A stretch of 64,000 nucleotides of DNA, from assembly GCF_006088715.1 (NCBI RefSeq), contig NZ_CP030771.1:4092001-4156000 (forward strand), written 5' to 3'. Origin of the DNA: Streptomyces sp. YIM 121038 (GTDB taxonomy: Bacteria > Actinomycetota > Actinomycetes > Streptomycetales > Streptomycetaceae). Positions 27,949 through 37,785 of this stretch are shown here, piece after piece (the first letter of the stretch is position 1; the number at the start of each line of letters is the position of its first letter). The notes under the pieces were generated by a model. That model ran no database searches, had not been told where the DNA came from, and was given only the letters and a program-made list of their open reading frames with translations. Position numbers and translations under genes: made by a program.

Positions 27949-28002
27949 ATGACACCTCAGGGGAACCAGCCGGTGCCGCGAGTCGTTGTCAACCCCTCTT
28001 GA
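27949..28002 (+). CDS. Candidate 17-codon small ORF upstream of ndh (opposite strand)
   Basis: ATG 27949 follows cggaggtc, a near-perfect ribosome site, and reads MTPQGNQPVPRVVVNPS before TGA (28000-28002). A TACACT hexamer at 27920-27925 could be its -10, but the nearest -35-like TTCACA is 20 bases away, too far for a normal promoter. The peptide is too short to classify. It is divergent from ndh and followed by a small hairpin gtgaacc/ggttcac (28029-28049). It may be a leader peptide, a small protein or chance. Confidence 0.35.
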   Translation: MTPQGNQPVPRVVVNPS

Positions 28003-28155
28003 GCAGCCACTCCGGGCCGCAACGCCGGGTGAACCACTCCTCGGTTCACACGCCTGTAACGCCTGCGATGCGCCGCGAACGTCAGTCTCGCGCCTTCAAA
28101 ACCCCGCCTCCGGACCCGAAACTCCTCGGAACCACGCCCTACAGGGCCGTTTTCC

Positions 28156-28173
28156 TTGTGAAGAACTTCACGA
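28156..28173. promoter_or_regulatory. Probable Rex operator (ROP)
   Basis: TTGTGAAGAACTTCACGA fits TTGTGAANNNNTTCACAA at 13 of 14 defined bases. On the minus strand it overlaps a possible -35 TTCACA followed 15 bases later by TAGGGC, which would be a distal promoter about 310 bp upstream of ndh, implying a long leader. No other minus-strand gene starts between here and ndh. The 465-bp gap 27849-28313 holds this site, the weak site, the small ORF and nothing else I can recognise. Confidence 0.65.
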
Positions 28174-28313
28174 ACTTTCCCGACGGAGTGTCGCCGCCGG
28201 GCCGCCGAAGCCGCCCGACGGCTGCTCAAACGACATCCGCCCCGCTCAAGCGATGATCCACCGGGCCTCGCCGAGAGGGTCCGCGGGGCCTCGCCGAGGG
28301 GGCCCGCGGGGGG

Positions 28314-29270
28314 CTAGGCGTCGAGCTCCTCCGCCACCTTCCAGGCGATTCCGTCCAGGATGTCGTGTTCGCTCACGACCACCTCGCGGGCACCGACCCG
28401 CTCCATGATCGAGAGCAGCACGAGGGCGCCCGCCACGATCACGTCGACCCGGCCCGGGTGCATCACGGGGATCGCCGCGCGCTCGGCGTGCGTCGACTGC
28501 GTGAGCCGCTCCACGATGGCCTTGACCTGCTCGTACGAGACGCGCGAGTGGTGGATCGCGGCGGACTCGTACGCGTCGAGGCCGAGCGCGATCCCGGCCA
28601 CCGTGGTGACCGAGCCCGCGAGCCCCACCAGGGTCCGCGCCGCGCGCAGCGGGACCGTCTCCTCGGCGAGGTCGAGCGCCGCGGCGATGTCCGCGCGGAC
28701 GGCGGCGAGCTGCTCGGCGGTCGGCGGGTCGGTGACGGCGCCGTCGCGCACGAAGTGCCGCTCGGTCATGCGGACGCAGCCGACGTCCACGGAGCGGGCC
28801 GCCCGTACGCTGCCGTCGCCCACGACGAACTCCGTGGAGCCGCCGCCGATGTCCACGACGAGGTAGGGCGTCTCCAGGTCGGCGCGGCCCGTCAGCTCCT
28901 TGGTGGCGCCCGTGAAGGAGAACTCCGCCTCCTGGTCGCCGCTGATCACCTCCGGCTCGACGCCGAGGATGTCCAGGACGCCGCGGACGAACTCCTCGCG
29001 GTTCTCCGCGTCGCGCGACGCGGAGGTCGCCACGAAGCGGGTGCGCTGCGCGCCGTGCTCCTTGATGACGGCGGCGTACTCGCGGCAGGCCGCGAAGGTC
29101 CGCTCCAGGGCCTCGGGGGCCAGGCGGCCCGTCTTGTCCACGCCCTGTCCGAGGCGGACGATCTGCATGCGGCGGTCGAGGTCGACGAGCTCGCCGGTCC
29201 GCGGGTCCGCGTCCGCGACGAGGAGGCGGATCGAGTTCGTGCCACAGTCGATGGCGGCCACGCGGGTCAC
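28314..29270 (-). CDS. ppx: Ppx/GppA-family exopolyphosphatase or pppGpp phosphatase
   Basis: 318 residues from GTG 29270, with AAAGGAG upstream. The actin-like ATPase fold shows phosphate-1 AAIDCGTNSIRLLVAD, the catalytic-glutamate region TSASRDAENREEF, VISGDQEAEFSFTGA, phosphate-2 LVVDIGGGSTEFVVG and LVGLAGSVTTVA. It is of the short form without the C-terminal HD domain. The enzyme hydrolyses inorganic polyphosphate or pppGpp. It is the last gene of the eno-divIC-DUF501-ppx cluster conserved in actinobacteria. Directly downstream (28261-28312) is a roughly 24-bp tandem repeat of gggcctcgccgag. Confidence 0.92.
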   Translation of the reverse strand: MTRVAAIDCGTNSIRLLVADADPRTGELVDLDRRMQIVRLGQGVDKTGRLAPEALERTFAACREYAAVIKEHGAQRTRFVATSASRDAENREEFVRGVLDILGVEPEVISGDQEAEFSFTGATKELTGRADLETPYLVVDIGGGSTEFVVGDGSVRAARSVDVGCVRMTERHFVRDGAVTDPPTAEQLAAVRADIAAALDLAEETVPLRAARTLVGLAGSVTTVAGIALGLDAYESAAIHHSRVSYEQVKAIVERLTQSTHAERAAIPVMHPGRVDVIVAGALVLLSIMERVGAREVVVSEHDILDGIAWKVAEELDA

Positions 29271-29367
29271 GCTGGGTGCTCCTTTGCGTTGACGGGTAGG
29301 GGGCAGCGGGGGGGCTGTGCCCACCCGTTCCGCCCTGCGGAACGACTGCCCACAGCGGGGAAGCGGC

Positions 29368-29889
29368 TCAGCAGGCGTCGCCCGAGACACACGGGCCCTT
29401 GCGCCACCACTCCGGGAGCATGGCGATGGCCTCGTCGCCCAGGGGGTTCACGCCGGGGCCCGCGGCCAGGGAGTGGGCGACCAGGACGTGCAGGCACTTC
29501 ACGCGGTCCGGCATGCCGCCGGCCGAGGGAAAGCCCTCCAGGACCTCGATGGAGTCGCGCCGGGCGATGTAGTCCTCGTGCGCCGCGCGGTACGCGGCGG
29601 CGAGCTCCGGGTCGGTCGCGAGCCGCTCCGTCATCTCCTTCATCACGCCGTTCGCCTCCAGCGTGCCGATCGCGGAGGCCGCGCGCGGGCACGACAGATA
29701 GAACGTCGTCGGGAACGGCGTGCCGTCCTCCAGACGGGGGGCCGTCTCGACCACGTCCGGGTTCCCGCAGGGGCAGCGGTGCGCGATGGCCCGCAGGCCG
29801 CGCGGCGGGCGGCCCAGCTGCTCCTGGAACGCGGCGATGTCGGCGTCCGTGGGCGCGGTGGACTCGGTCTGGGGCGGGGGCGTTTCCAT
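29368..29889 (-). CDS. DUF501 domain protein
   Basis: 173 residues. DUF501 is found in actinobacteria between divIC and ppx and has no assigned function. Signature segments are FQEQLGRPPRGLRAIAHRCPCGNPDVVETAP with a CxC pair, FYLSCPRAASAIGTLEANGVM, FPSAGGMPDRVKCLHVLVAHSLAAGPGVNPLGDEA and a C-terminal cysteine pair (CVSGDAC). The conserved cysteines and histidine could bind a metal. It starts 31 bp after divIC and is surely co-transcribed. Its stop lies 97 bp before the ppx start. Confidence 0.92.
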   Translation of the reverse strand: METPPPQTESTAPTDADIAAFQEQLGRPPRGLRAIAHRCPCGNPDVVETAPRLEDGTPFPTTFYLSCPRAASAIGTLEANGVMKEMTERLATDPELAAAYRAAHEDYIARRDSIEVLEGFPSAGGMPDRVKCLHVLVAHSLAAGPGVNPLGDEAIAMLPEWWRKGPCVSGDAC

Positions 29890-29919
29890 GCCTGTCTTTC
29901 GGTGGGTGCGAGGGTCGGA

Positions 29920-30417
29920 TCAGTTGTCGTCGGGACGGCCCGCGGCGCCGGAGCCGTCCGCCTTGTCGATGCCGTCCCAGACGTTGGAGTACCAGGGCCG
30001 GTCGGTGCCGCCCCCGTCGGGGCGGTGGCGTTCGGCGGCCTGGGGGTCGATCACCGTGAAGCCGGTCTCGCCGGGCATCACGTAGTGCAGCCGGTCGCGG
30101 ATGCGCTGCTCGGCGTAGGCGTCGTCCTGCCAGCGGGCCTTCTCGTCGCGCAGGCGCTCGACGTTCTCGCGGTGCTCGGCCTGCTTCTGCCGCTGCTCGG
30201 CGATCTCGGCGCGCTGCGCGACGTACTGCCGTATCGGGTAGGCGAGCGCGACCACCAGCGAGCACACCACGAGGACGAGCAGCGCCGCGCGCCCGGTGAG
30301 CCGGGAGCGGCGGGCCTGGCGCTTGGTCTGGGAGCGGTAGACGCGCTGCGCGGTCTGCTCGCCGAGCAGCTTGAGCCGCGTCGCGGTGGAGAACCGGTCG
30401 CGGTTCTTCACTGCCAT
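29920..30417 (-). CDS. divIC: FtsB/DivIC-family septum formation initiator
   Basis: 165 residues with a cytoplasmic basic N-terminus (1-42), one membrane helix (about 43-63, LVLVVCSLVVALAYPIRQYV) and an outside coiled-coil (about 64-100, RAEIAEQRQKQAEHRENVER), ending in the family block VMPGETGFTVIDP. This bitopic divisome protein bridges FtsQ and FtsL during sporulation and vegetative septation. Its position between eno and DUF501 is the standard actinobacterial arrangement. The C-terminal tail (GGTDRPWYSNVWDGIDKADG) is Streptomyces-like. Confidence 0.92.
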   Translation of the reverse strand: MAVKNRDRFSTATRLKLLGEQTAQRVYRSQTKRQARRSRLTGRAALLVLVVCSLVVALAYPIRQYVAQRAEIAEQRQKQAEHRENVERLRDEKARWQDDAYAEQRIRDRLHYVMPGETGFTVIDPQAAERHRPDGGGTDRPWYSNVWDGIDKADGSGAAGRPDDN

Positions 30418-30433
30418 GTCCGCCTCCCCACTA

Positions 30434-30486
30434 CGTGCGTACGTCCCCGCACACGGTACGGGACCGAGTACGGGGACGTACGTACG
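30434..30486 (-). terminator. Hairpin between eno and divIC
   Basis: cgtacgtccccg (30438-30449) and cggggacgtacg (30471-30482) pair perfectly, and the stem extends four more pairs outward with one G-T. The 21-base loop includes smaller self-complementary parts (gtacgggaccgagtac). Lying in the 81-bp gap, it probably attenuates transcription after eno so that enolase is made in excess over DivIC. Confidence 0.65.
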
Positions 30487-30498
30487 ACTGGCTAGGCC

Positions 30499-31821
<1,323 letters not shown>

Positions 31822-31958
31822 CTAGGGGCCGCGCTGGCCCCTGCGACACGAGCCTAACCGGCTCCGGGGCATCGGCCATCCGACCGCCCAGCACATGGAC
31901 GGGCCGACGGGCCGAACGCGGATAGTTCCCTCAGCAAACAAACTACCGGACAAAAAGG

Positions 31959-31999
31959 TACCGCCCCGGTGCGGCGGGGGGACGCGCACCGGGGCGGTA
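31959..31999 (-). terminator. Intrinsic terminator of rpfA
   Basis: taccgccccggtgcg (31959-31973) and cgcaccggggcggta (31985-31999) form a perfect 15-bp stem with an 11-base loop. On the minus strand CTTTTTG follows, giving a T-tract. It lies 48 bp after the rpfA stop. The rest of the gap to the eno start (31786-31958) holds the eno promoter region with no clear hexamers. Confidence 0.88.
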
Positions 32000-32046
32000 G
32001 CCCATGGGGACGGGGCGGCTCCGGGCGCTGCCGGGGCCGGGGCGGG

Positions 32047-32799
<753 letters not shown>

Positions 32800-32857
32800 T
32801 CACCGACGCCTGCGAGGTGAGCTGTCGGGTTCGGGCGGGTGAGTGCCCGGCCGCACG

Positions 32858-33025
32858 TCCTAGCGCGCGACTTCACCCCTAGCCGTGTCCGTGCGTCCCG
32901 CGGTCTGGCGACCGCTCAACGTCCGGGCCCGGCACTTACCTTGGGTCCCCCGCTCCTGCCTTCGGCGCTCGAAGCGACGACTGTTCCCGTCCGGCCGTTG
33001 GCAGGATTCGGCGTACCGACCGGCG
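32858..33025 (-). ncRNA. c-di-AMP (ydaO/yuaA-type) riboswitch upstream of rpfA
   Basis: On the minus strand the leader contains the conserved ydaO blocks in order: ccgaatcctgcc (33011-33000), ggagcgggggacccaagg (32956-32939) and ctaggggtgaagtcg (32882-32868), joined by GC-rich arms such as gcggtcgccagaccgc that form side stems. The 3' part lies about 75 bases before ATG 32787, in the usual place. Binding of c-di-AMP to this class usually turns expression off, so rpfA would be made when the nucleotide falls. Riboswitch control of Streptomyces rpfA by this motif has been reported; identification here is by eye, not by covariance search. Confidence 0.88.
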
Positions 33026-33168
33026 GGGCCCGCTGTGGCGAGCGGTCATGACCGTAGTCAGGCAATCATCCGAATTTCAAAGACGATCAGGGCTTCTGAG
33101 ACCCATCTCTCACTTGCCTCTCACCGTCTTTAAACCGGACATTCATCGCGAACTGCCGGGCTTTCGGC

Positions 33169-34287
33169 CTACTTCCCGCCCGGCTTCCCCTCAGTCACTT
33201 CCTTGCCGTCCGCCCCCAGTTCGAGCCGCTGACCGGGGAGGATGAGGTCCGGGTCGGAGCCCACGGTCTTCTTGTTGCCCGCGTACAGATCCGTCCAGCC
33301 GCCGTCAAGGTCGTGGCTGTCGGCGATCGCCGAGAGGTTGTCACCGGAGCGGACCGTGTACGTGCCCGCGGCGCGCTCGGTGCCGGGGACGTCCCGCGCG
33401 TCGCCGCGCGAGGCGTGGCGCCCGGGGCCGGTGTCGCCGGACGGGGCGTTCTCGTCGGCGCGGTCGCCGCGGTGGCGGCCGGCGGAGCCGTCCCGGGGCG
33501 CGTCGTCCGCGCCGGGCCCGGCGCTGTCGGACTCCCGCGGCGAAGCGCTGTCGTCCGCACCGGACTTGTCGGAGCCGTCGGCGGCGGGCTTGCGGTGCTT
33601 GCCGCCGCGCCCGTCGCTCTTCCCGCCCTCGTCGGCGCGGTCGGCGTCGCCGTCCCGGCTGTCCGTTTCGTGACTCTTGTCTCGCGCGTCGGCGGAACTG
33701 CCGGGCCTCTCGGCCTTCTCGGAGCCGTCCGCGTCCGTGGCGGCGCCCTCGCGCTCGCCCTTCGCGTCCTTCTCCCCGGCCTTGCCCTTCTCGCCCTTGT
33801 CCTCGTCCTTGTCCTTCTCCTTGCCCTCGTCCTTGCCGGACGCGGCGGACCCGTCGGAGTCCGCGGGGCGCGGCGGGGACGTCGGCAGGCCCGGGTCGAC
33901 GTCGGCGGCCTCGCCGCCCTTCGTCAGGCCCGCGGCCGGGGCACAGTTCGGCCAGGCGTCGGGGCCCCGGTCGGCGAGCACGTTCTCGGCGACGTGGATC
34001 TGCTGGGAGCGGCTCGCCTGGTCGGCGCTCGGCGCGTAGGAGAGGCCGCCGTACCGCTCCCAGGTGTCCTGGGTGAGCTGGAGGCCGCCGTAGTAGCCGC
34101 TGCCCTTGGCGCTCCACGCGCCGCCGCTCTCGCACTCCGCGACCTTGTCCCACGTCTCGGCGTCCGCCGCGCTCGCGCTCGACGCGCCGAGGAGCGGGAT
34201 GGCGATGGCGGATCCGGTGACGCCCGCCGTGACGAGGATCGCCGGGACCTGGCGGGGGCGACGGTGACGGCCTTGGCCGGAGAGCAT
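33169..34287 (-). CDS. Second Rpf-type transglycosylase with LysM and long charged linker
   Basis: 372 residues. Signal peptide about 1-41 (AILVTAGVTGSAIAIPLLGA, SSASA). The Rpf domain (about 42-117) reads ETWDKVAECESGGAWSAKG with the catalytic Glu, then GYYGGLQLTQDTWERYGG. The linker (about 120-310) is unusually long and made mostly of Lys, Asp, Glu, Gly and Ser (GKEKDKDEDKGEKGKAGEKD). A LysM domain (about 315-362, YTVRSGDNLSAIADSHDLDG) binds cell wall. By position it corresponds to S. coelicolor RpfC (SCO3098), though that assignment is from memory. Stop lies 380 bp upstream of rpfA; each gene probably has its own promoter. Confidence 0.9.
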   Translation of the reverse strand: MLSGQGRHRRPRQVPAILVTAGVTGSAIAIPLLGASSASAADAETWDKVAECESGGAWSAKGSGYYGGLQLTQDTWERYGGLSYAPSADQASRSQQIHVAENVLADRGPDAWPNCAPAAGLTKGGEAADVDPGLPTSPPRPADSDGSAASGKDEGKEKDKDEDKGEKGKAGEKDAKGEREGAATDADGSEKAERPGSSADARDKSHETDSRDGDADRADEGGKSDGRGGKHRKPAADGSDKSGADDSASPRESDSAGPGADDAPRDGSAGRHRGDRADENAPSGDTGPGRHASRGDARDVPGTERAAGTYTVRSGDNLSAIADSHDLDGGWTDLYAGNKKTVGSDPDLILPGQRLELGADGKEVTEGKPGGK

Positions 34288-34416
34288 GCAGGTGCCTTTC
34301 GTGGACGACAGGTCGGGCGCGGCGCGAGCGCGCGAGCGCGCGGGTGCCGGGCCGTCGTGAACGTAGCGGCACTCGAACGCCAGTCACAAGTCGGTTCAGC
34401 CGAGATCACGCGAAAG

Positions 34417-35712
34417 TCACATTGTTGACGGCCCATCAGCACGAGTGGCCCGCGGGGCGGGTGTGAAACGCACCGGCAACGTCCTGAGGCCCCGCATGAT
34501 GAGCCCGCCGCGCCACCTCAACTCCTCCGGGGCCGAGGCCAGTTGCAGGTCGGGCAGGCGGCGCAGCAGGGTGGCCAGGGCGGTCTGCCCCTCCAGGCGG
34601 GCGAGCGGGGCGCCGAGGCAGTAGTGGATGCCGTGGCCGTAGCCGAGGTGCTGGTTGTCGCGGCGGGACAGGTCGAGGCGGTCGGGCTCGGCGAAGCGGT
34701 CGGGGTCGCGGTCGGCGGCGGCGAGCACGACGAGCACCGGGTCGCCCGCCGCGACGTCCTGGCCGCCGATGCGCAGCGGCTCGGTGGCGAACCGCCAGGT
34801 GGCCAGCTCCACGGGCCCGTCGTAGCGCAGGAGTTCCTCCAGGCCCGTGGCGAGGAGGCCGGTGTCGCCCGCGGCCAGGGAGCGCTCCAGCAGGGCCCGC
34901 TGCTCGGGGTGGGTGAGCAGGGCGTACGTGCCGTTCCCGATGAGGTTCACGGTCGTCTCGAAGCCGGCGAAGAGGAGGATGAAGGCCATCGCCGCGGCCT
35001 CGTTCTCGGTGAGGTGCTCGCCGTGGTCGGAGGCGCGGATCAGCCCGGAGATCAGGTCGTCGTCGCCCTCGTCCGCGAGGGACTCCCGCTTGCGGTGGAT
35101 GAGCTCGGCGAGGTAGCCGCGCATCTTCTTCACCGAGCGCGCCACGCCGCCGCGCGGGCCCCCGCCGTGCCGGATCATCATCCCGGCCCAGTCCCGGAAG
35201 TCGTCCTGGTCCTCGCGCGGTACGCCGAGCATGTCGCAGATGGCGTAGATCGGCAGCGGGAACGCGAACTCGTGGATGAGGTCGGCCTCGCCCCGCTCCG
35301 CGAACCCGTCGATGAGCTGGTCCGTCAGCTCCTGCACCCGGGACTCGAACTCCGCCACGCGGCGCGGCGTGAACGCCTTCGACACCAGGCGGCGCAGCCG
35401 GGTGTGGTCCGGCGGGTCGATGTTCAGCAGATGCGTCATCAGCTCGGCCTTGCGCTCACCCGGGATGCCCGTCTTGCCCTTGGCGTGCGCGGGCTCGTCG
35501 TGGTGTGCCGGGTTCTTGCTGAGGCGCTGGTCGGCCAGGGCCTGGCGCGCGTCCGCGTAGCGGGTGACCAGCCAGGCCTCGACGCCGCTCGGGAGCCGCC
35601 GCTTCGTCACCGGGGCGTGCTCGCGCAGCCAGGCGTAGGCGGGGTAGGGGTCGCTGGCGAACTCCCAGGTGAAGAGCTCGGGCTGTGGGGGGACGGGGGG
35701 CTTGTCGTGCAT
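34417..35712 (-). CDS. Cytochrome P450
   Basis: 431 residues from ATG 35712. I-helix oxygen-binding motif FAGFETTVNLIGNG, K-helix ELLRYDGPVELATWR (ExxR), and heme-ligand loop LGYGHGIHYCLGAPLARLEGQ with Cys at about 370. Length and motifs fit soluble class I bacterial P450s, CYP107-like. Substrate is unknown. No ferredoxin or ferredoxin reductase gene is adjacent, so electrons must come from partners elsewhere. Residues GGGPRGGVARSVKKM form an unusual Gly/Arg loop in the F-G region. Confidence 0.92.
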   Translation of the reverse strand: MHDKPPVPPQPELFTWEFASDPYPAYAWLREHAPVTKRRLPSGVEAWLVTRYADARQALADQRLSKNPAHHDEPAHAKGKTGIPGERKAELMTHLLNIDPPDHTRLRRLVSKAFTPRRVAEFESRVQELTDQLIDGFAERGEADLIHEFAFPLPIYAICDMLGVPREDQDDFRDWAGMMIRHGGGPRGGVARSVKKMRGYLAELIHRKRESLADEGDDDLISGLIRASDHGEHLTENEAAAMAFILLFAGFETTVNLIGNGTYALLTHPEQRALLERSLAAGDTGLLATGLEELLRYDGPVELATWRFATEPLRIGGQDVAAGDPVLVVLAAADRDPDRFAEPDRLDLSRRDNQHLGYGHGIHYCLGAPLARLEGQTALATLLRRLPDLQLASAPEELRWRGGLIMRGLRTLPVRFTPAPRATRADGPSTM

Positions 35713-35734
35713 GCGGTCGACGGTAGCCGCCCGT

Positions 35735-35958
35735 CCCTCGCGGTGCGCCCCAGGCCCGCCCCTTCCCGATCCGGGGGGCTCCGCCCCCCGTGCCCCCCGT
35801 TTGTCGGCGCTCCGCGCCTCGTCCTCAAACGCCGGACGGGCTGGAACTGTCGCCGGTTGCGGCAGATCTTTCAGCCTCTCCGGCGTTTGAGGAGCGGGGG
35901 TCTGGGGGCGGAGCCCCCAGGAAGCGGGAAGGGGCGGGTCAGGGGCGCCCCGCGAGGG
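35735..35958. repeat. 224-bp palindromic intergenic element, copy 2
   Basis: The left arm (35735-35768) is identical over 34 bases to that of copy 1 at 7689. The right arm (35925-35958) differs from a perfect inverse at three positions. Inside are tcctcaaacgccggacgggc and tctccggcgtttgagga as inner arms and ggggggctccgcccccc with gggggcggagccccc. It fills the gap between the divergent-looking ends of the P450 gene start and mazG stop. Confidence 0.85.
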
Positions 35959-36918
35959 TTACGCCGTCTCCGCCGTGCGGATCGCGTCCCGGTAGGCGCG
36001 GGCCGCCGCCCGTAGCGCGGCTTCCGGGTCGATGCCTGCGGCCTCCGCGCGGACGGCCATCGCCAGGAGTTCGTAGCCGATGCCCTCGCCCGTCGGCAGC
36101 GGCACGTCCAGGGCGGCCGTGCGGGCGCGGGAGGCGAGCTTGGCGGCGAGGGCGAGGCCGGGCTGGCCGAGGGGGATGCCCTCCGTCACGGAGTCGCGCT
36201 GCTTCTCCACCGCCTTGGTGCGCAGCCAGTGCGCCTTGACCTCCTCGGGCGTCGAGGCCGTGTCGTCGCCGAAGACGTGGGGGTGGCGGTGGATGAGCTT
36301 GTCGACGATGGTGCCCGCCACGTCGTCCACGGAGAACGGCGCCTGATCGTCCTCCTCCGCGATGCGCGCGTGGAAGACGACCTGGAGCAGGACGTCGCCC
36401 AGCTCCTCCCGGAGTTCCGTGCGGTCGCCGTCCTCGATCGCCTCCACCAGTTCGTACGCCTCCTCGATGCCGTACTTCGCGAGGCTGCGGTGGGTCTGGC
36501 GCGACGACCACGGGCACTCGGCCCGGATGCGGTCCATGACCTGGACGAGGTCGAGGAGGCGGGCGCCCGGCAGGTCGTACGAGCCGGGGAGCAGCTCCAG
36601 GTCCGGCATGGCGTGGCGGCCGGAGCCCGCGAGGCGGGCCAGGCCGTCCGTCAGCGGGCGGTCGCCCTCGGCCGTGGCCACGACCAGGACGGTGCGGCCG
36701 CCCGCGCAGGCGCGCACCAGTTCCTCGGCGGTGGGTGCGGCCTGCTTGACGTCGACGCCCGCCTCGCGCAGATACGGCAGCTGCGGATGGCCGGCGTCGG
36801 CGCACAGCACGTCGTCGGCGGCGTGCAGGGCCTGCCAGGCGGGCCAGGACAGGAGGCCGGGGGCTACGCGGTGGCTGGTGGTGAGCAGGACGACGCGCCC
36901 CGCCGGGGTTTCGTTCAC
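35959..36918 (-). CDS. mazG: MazG-family nucleoside triphosphate pyrophosphohydrolase
   Basis: 319 residues from GTG 36918 (VNETPAG). Residues about 1-125 resemble a degenerate tetrapyrrole-methylase-like domain (VVLLTTSHRVAPGLLSWPAW, DDVLCADAGHPQ). The MazG domain (about 135-240) begins LVQVMDRIRAECPWSSRQTH and carries the metal helices YGIEEAYELVEAIEDGD and ELREELGDVLLQVVFHARIA (ExxE and ExxD). It hydrolyses house-cleaning or excess NTPs to NMP and PPi. The stop coincides with the end of the 35.7-kb palindrome: the last codons adjoin cgcgaggg. RpoZ-like control of ppGpp seen for E. coli MazG is not testable here. Confidence 0.9.
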   Translation of the reverse strand: MNETPAGRVVLLTTSHRVAPGLLSWPAWQALHAADDVLCADAGHPQLPYLREAGVDVKQAAPTAEELVRACAGGRTVLVVATAEGDRPLTDGLARLAGSGRHAMPDLELLPGSYDLPGARLLDLVQVMDRIRAECPWSSRQTHRSLAKYGIEEAYELVEAIEDGDRTELREELGDVLLQVVFHARIAEEDDQAPFSVDDVAGTIVDKLIHRHPHVFGDDTASTPEEVKAHWLRTKAVEKQRDSVTEGIPLGQPGLALAAKLASRARTAALDVPLPTGEGIGYELLAMAVRAEAAGIDPEAALRAAARAYRDAIRTAETA

Positions 36919-36967
36919 CGCTCGAACGTAACCCACGGCCGCGACGGCGGCGGAGCCGCGGCGGAGG

Positions 36968-37606
36968 TCAGGCCGCCGCTTCGCGGAGCCAGGGGGTCTT
37001 GGTGTCGACCCGCTTGTTCTGGGTGGTGTCCCAGGTGCCGTAGCGCGGGTTCACATCGACGTCGAGCTTCTTGGAGGCCTTGGACAGGGCGGCCCAGAAG
37101 GTGTCCTGGCCCGCCTTGGAGGTCATGTCGGCGCCGAGCTTCGCCGACAGCTTCCGGGCCTCGATCTCCGTGCGGATGCTGTCGTCGAGGCGCTTGGGCG
37201 CGATGCTGTACTGCTGGAGCCAGCCCGCCTCAAGGGCCTTGCGGCCGCCCGCCTGTTGCGTCATCTCGGCGCGGGTGGTCTGGATCTCCTTGCGGGTGAC
37301 GCTCACCCCGGCGTCGCGCGCGGCGCGGTGCAGGACCCGGTCGAGGACCATCGTGTGCAGCGTGTTGCGGGTGAGGCTGCCGGTCTTGGCGATGACTTGC
37401 TCGTACTGCCGGTCGTCGGGGACGGCGGCGCGCTGCGCGGAACGCACCTCGTTCACCCGGTGTTCGAGCTGCGCCACCGTGATGCGGTCGTCGCCCACGA
37501 CGGCCGCGGCGCCGGGGCGCGCGTCACTGCCGCAGGCGGTGAGGAGCGGGGCAGCGGCGACGGCCGCGGCGGAGAGGAGGAGCGCGGTGCGACGGCGGCG
37601 GTGCAA
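36968..37606 (-). CDS. SurA_N-type chaperone lipoprotein
   Basis: 212 residues from TTG 37606, chosen because GGGAGG lies 5 bases upstream and no ATG or GTG suits. Lipobox LLTAC with Cys25, then VVGDDRITVAQLEHRVNEVR and a helical SurA_N domain (about 35-190) containing NTLHTMVLDRVLHRAARDAG. There is no parvulin domain, so it is a periplasm-side holdase rather than a full PPIase. The C-terminus (NPRYGTWDTTQNKRVDTKTP) ends in the NPRYG block seen in Streptomyces homologues. Stop is 50 bp from the mazG start and they likely form an operon. Confidence 0.88.
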   Translation of the reverse strand: MHRRRRTALLLSAAAVAAAPLLTACGSDARPGAAAVVGDDRITVAQLEHRVNEVRSAQRAAVPDDRQYEQVIAKTGSLTRNTLHTMVLDRVLHRAARDAGVSVTRKEIQTTRAEMTQQAGGRKALEAGWLQQYSIAPKRLDDSIRTEIEARKLSAKLGADMTSKAGQDTFWAALSKASKKLDVDVNPRYGTWDTTQNKRVDTKTPWLREAAA

Positions 37607-37785
37607 GTTGGCCTCCCGGTGGAGAGATTGTGCTTCGCTGCACAAAGTCTTGCGGTGATCGATGGTAGGCAGCGGTGGTCGTCTCGGCCACCCTTCCCCC
37701 AGAACTCGTCCGGTTCGTTCAGGGGGACGCGCCACCACCAACGACTCACCGGGAGTTGGGGCACCCCCGGTGCCCGGAATCCGCC

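Noticed and set aside
28261..28312. A tandem gggcctcgccgag repeat after ppx as a regulatory array
   Set aside because: Only two units and a simple GC-rich word; more likely slippage noise, so mentioned only with ppx.
33001..33030. A second riboswitch upstream of the adjacent rpf gene
   Set aside because: The region upstream of 34287 has no ydaO blocks; only the rpfA leader does.
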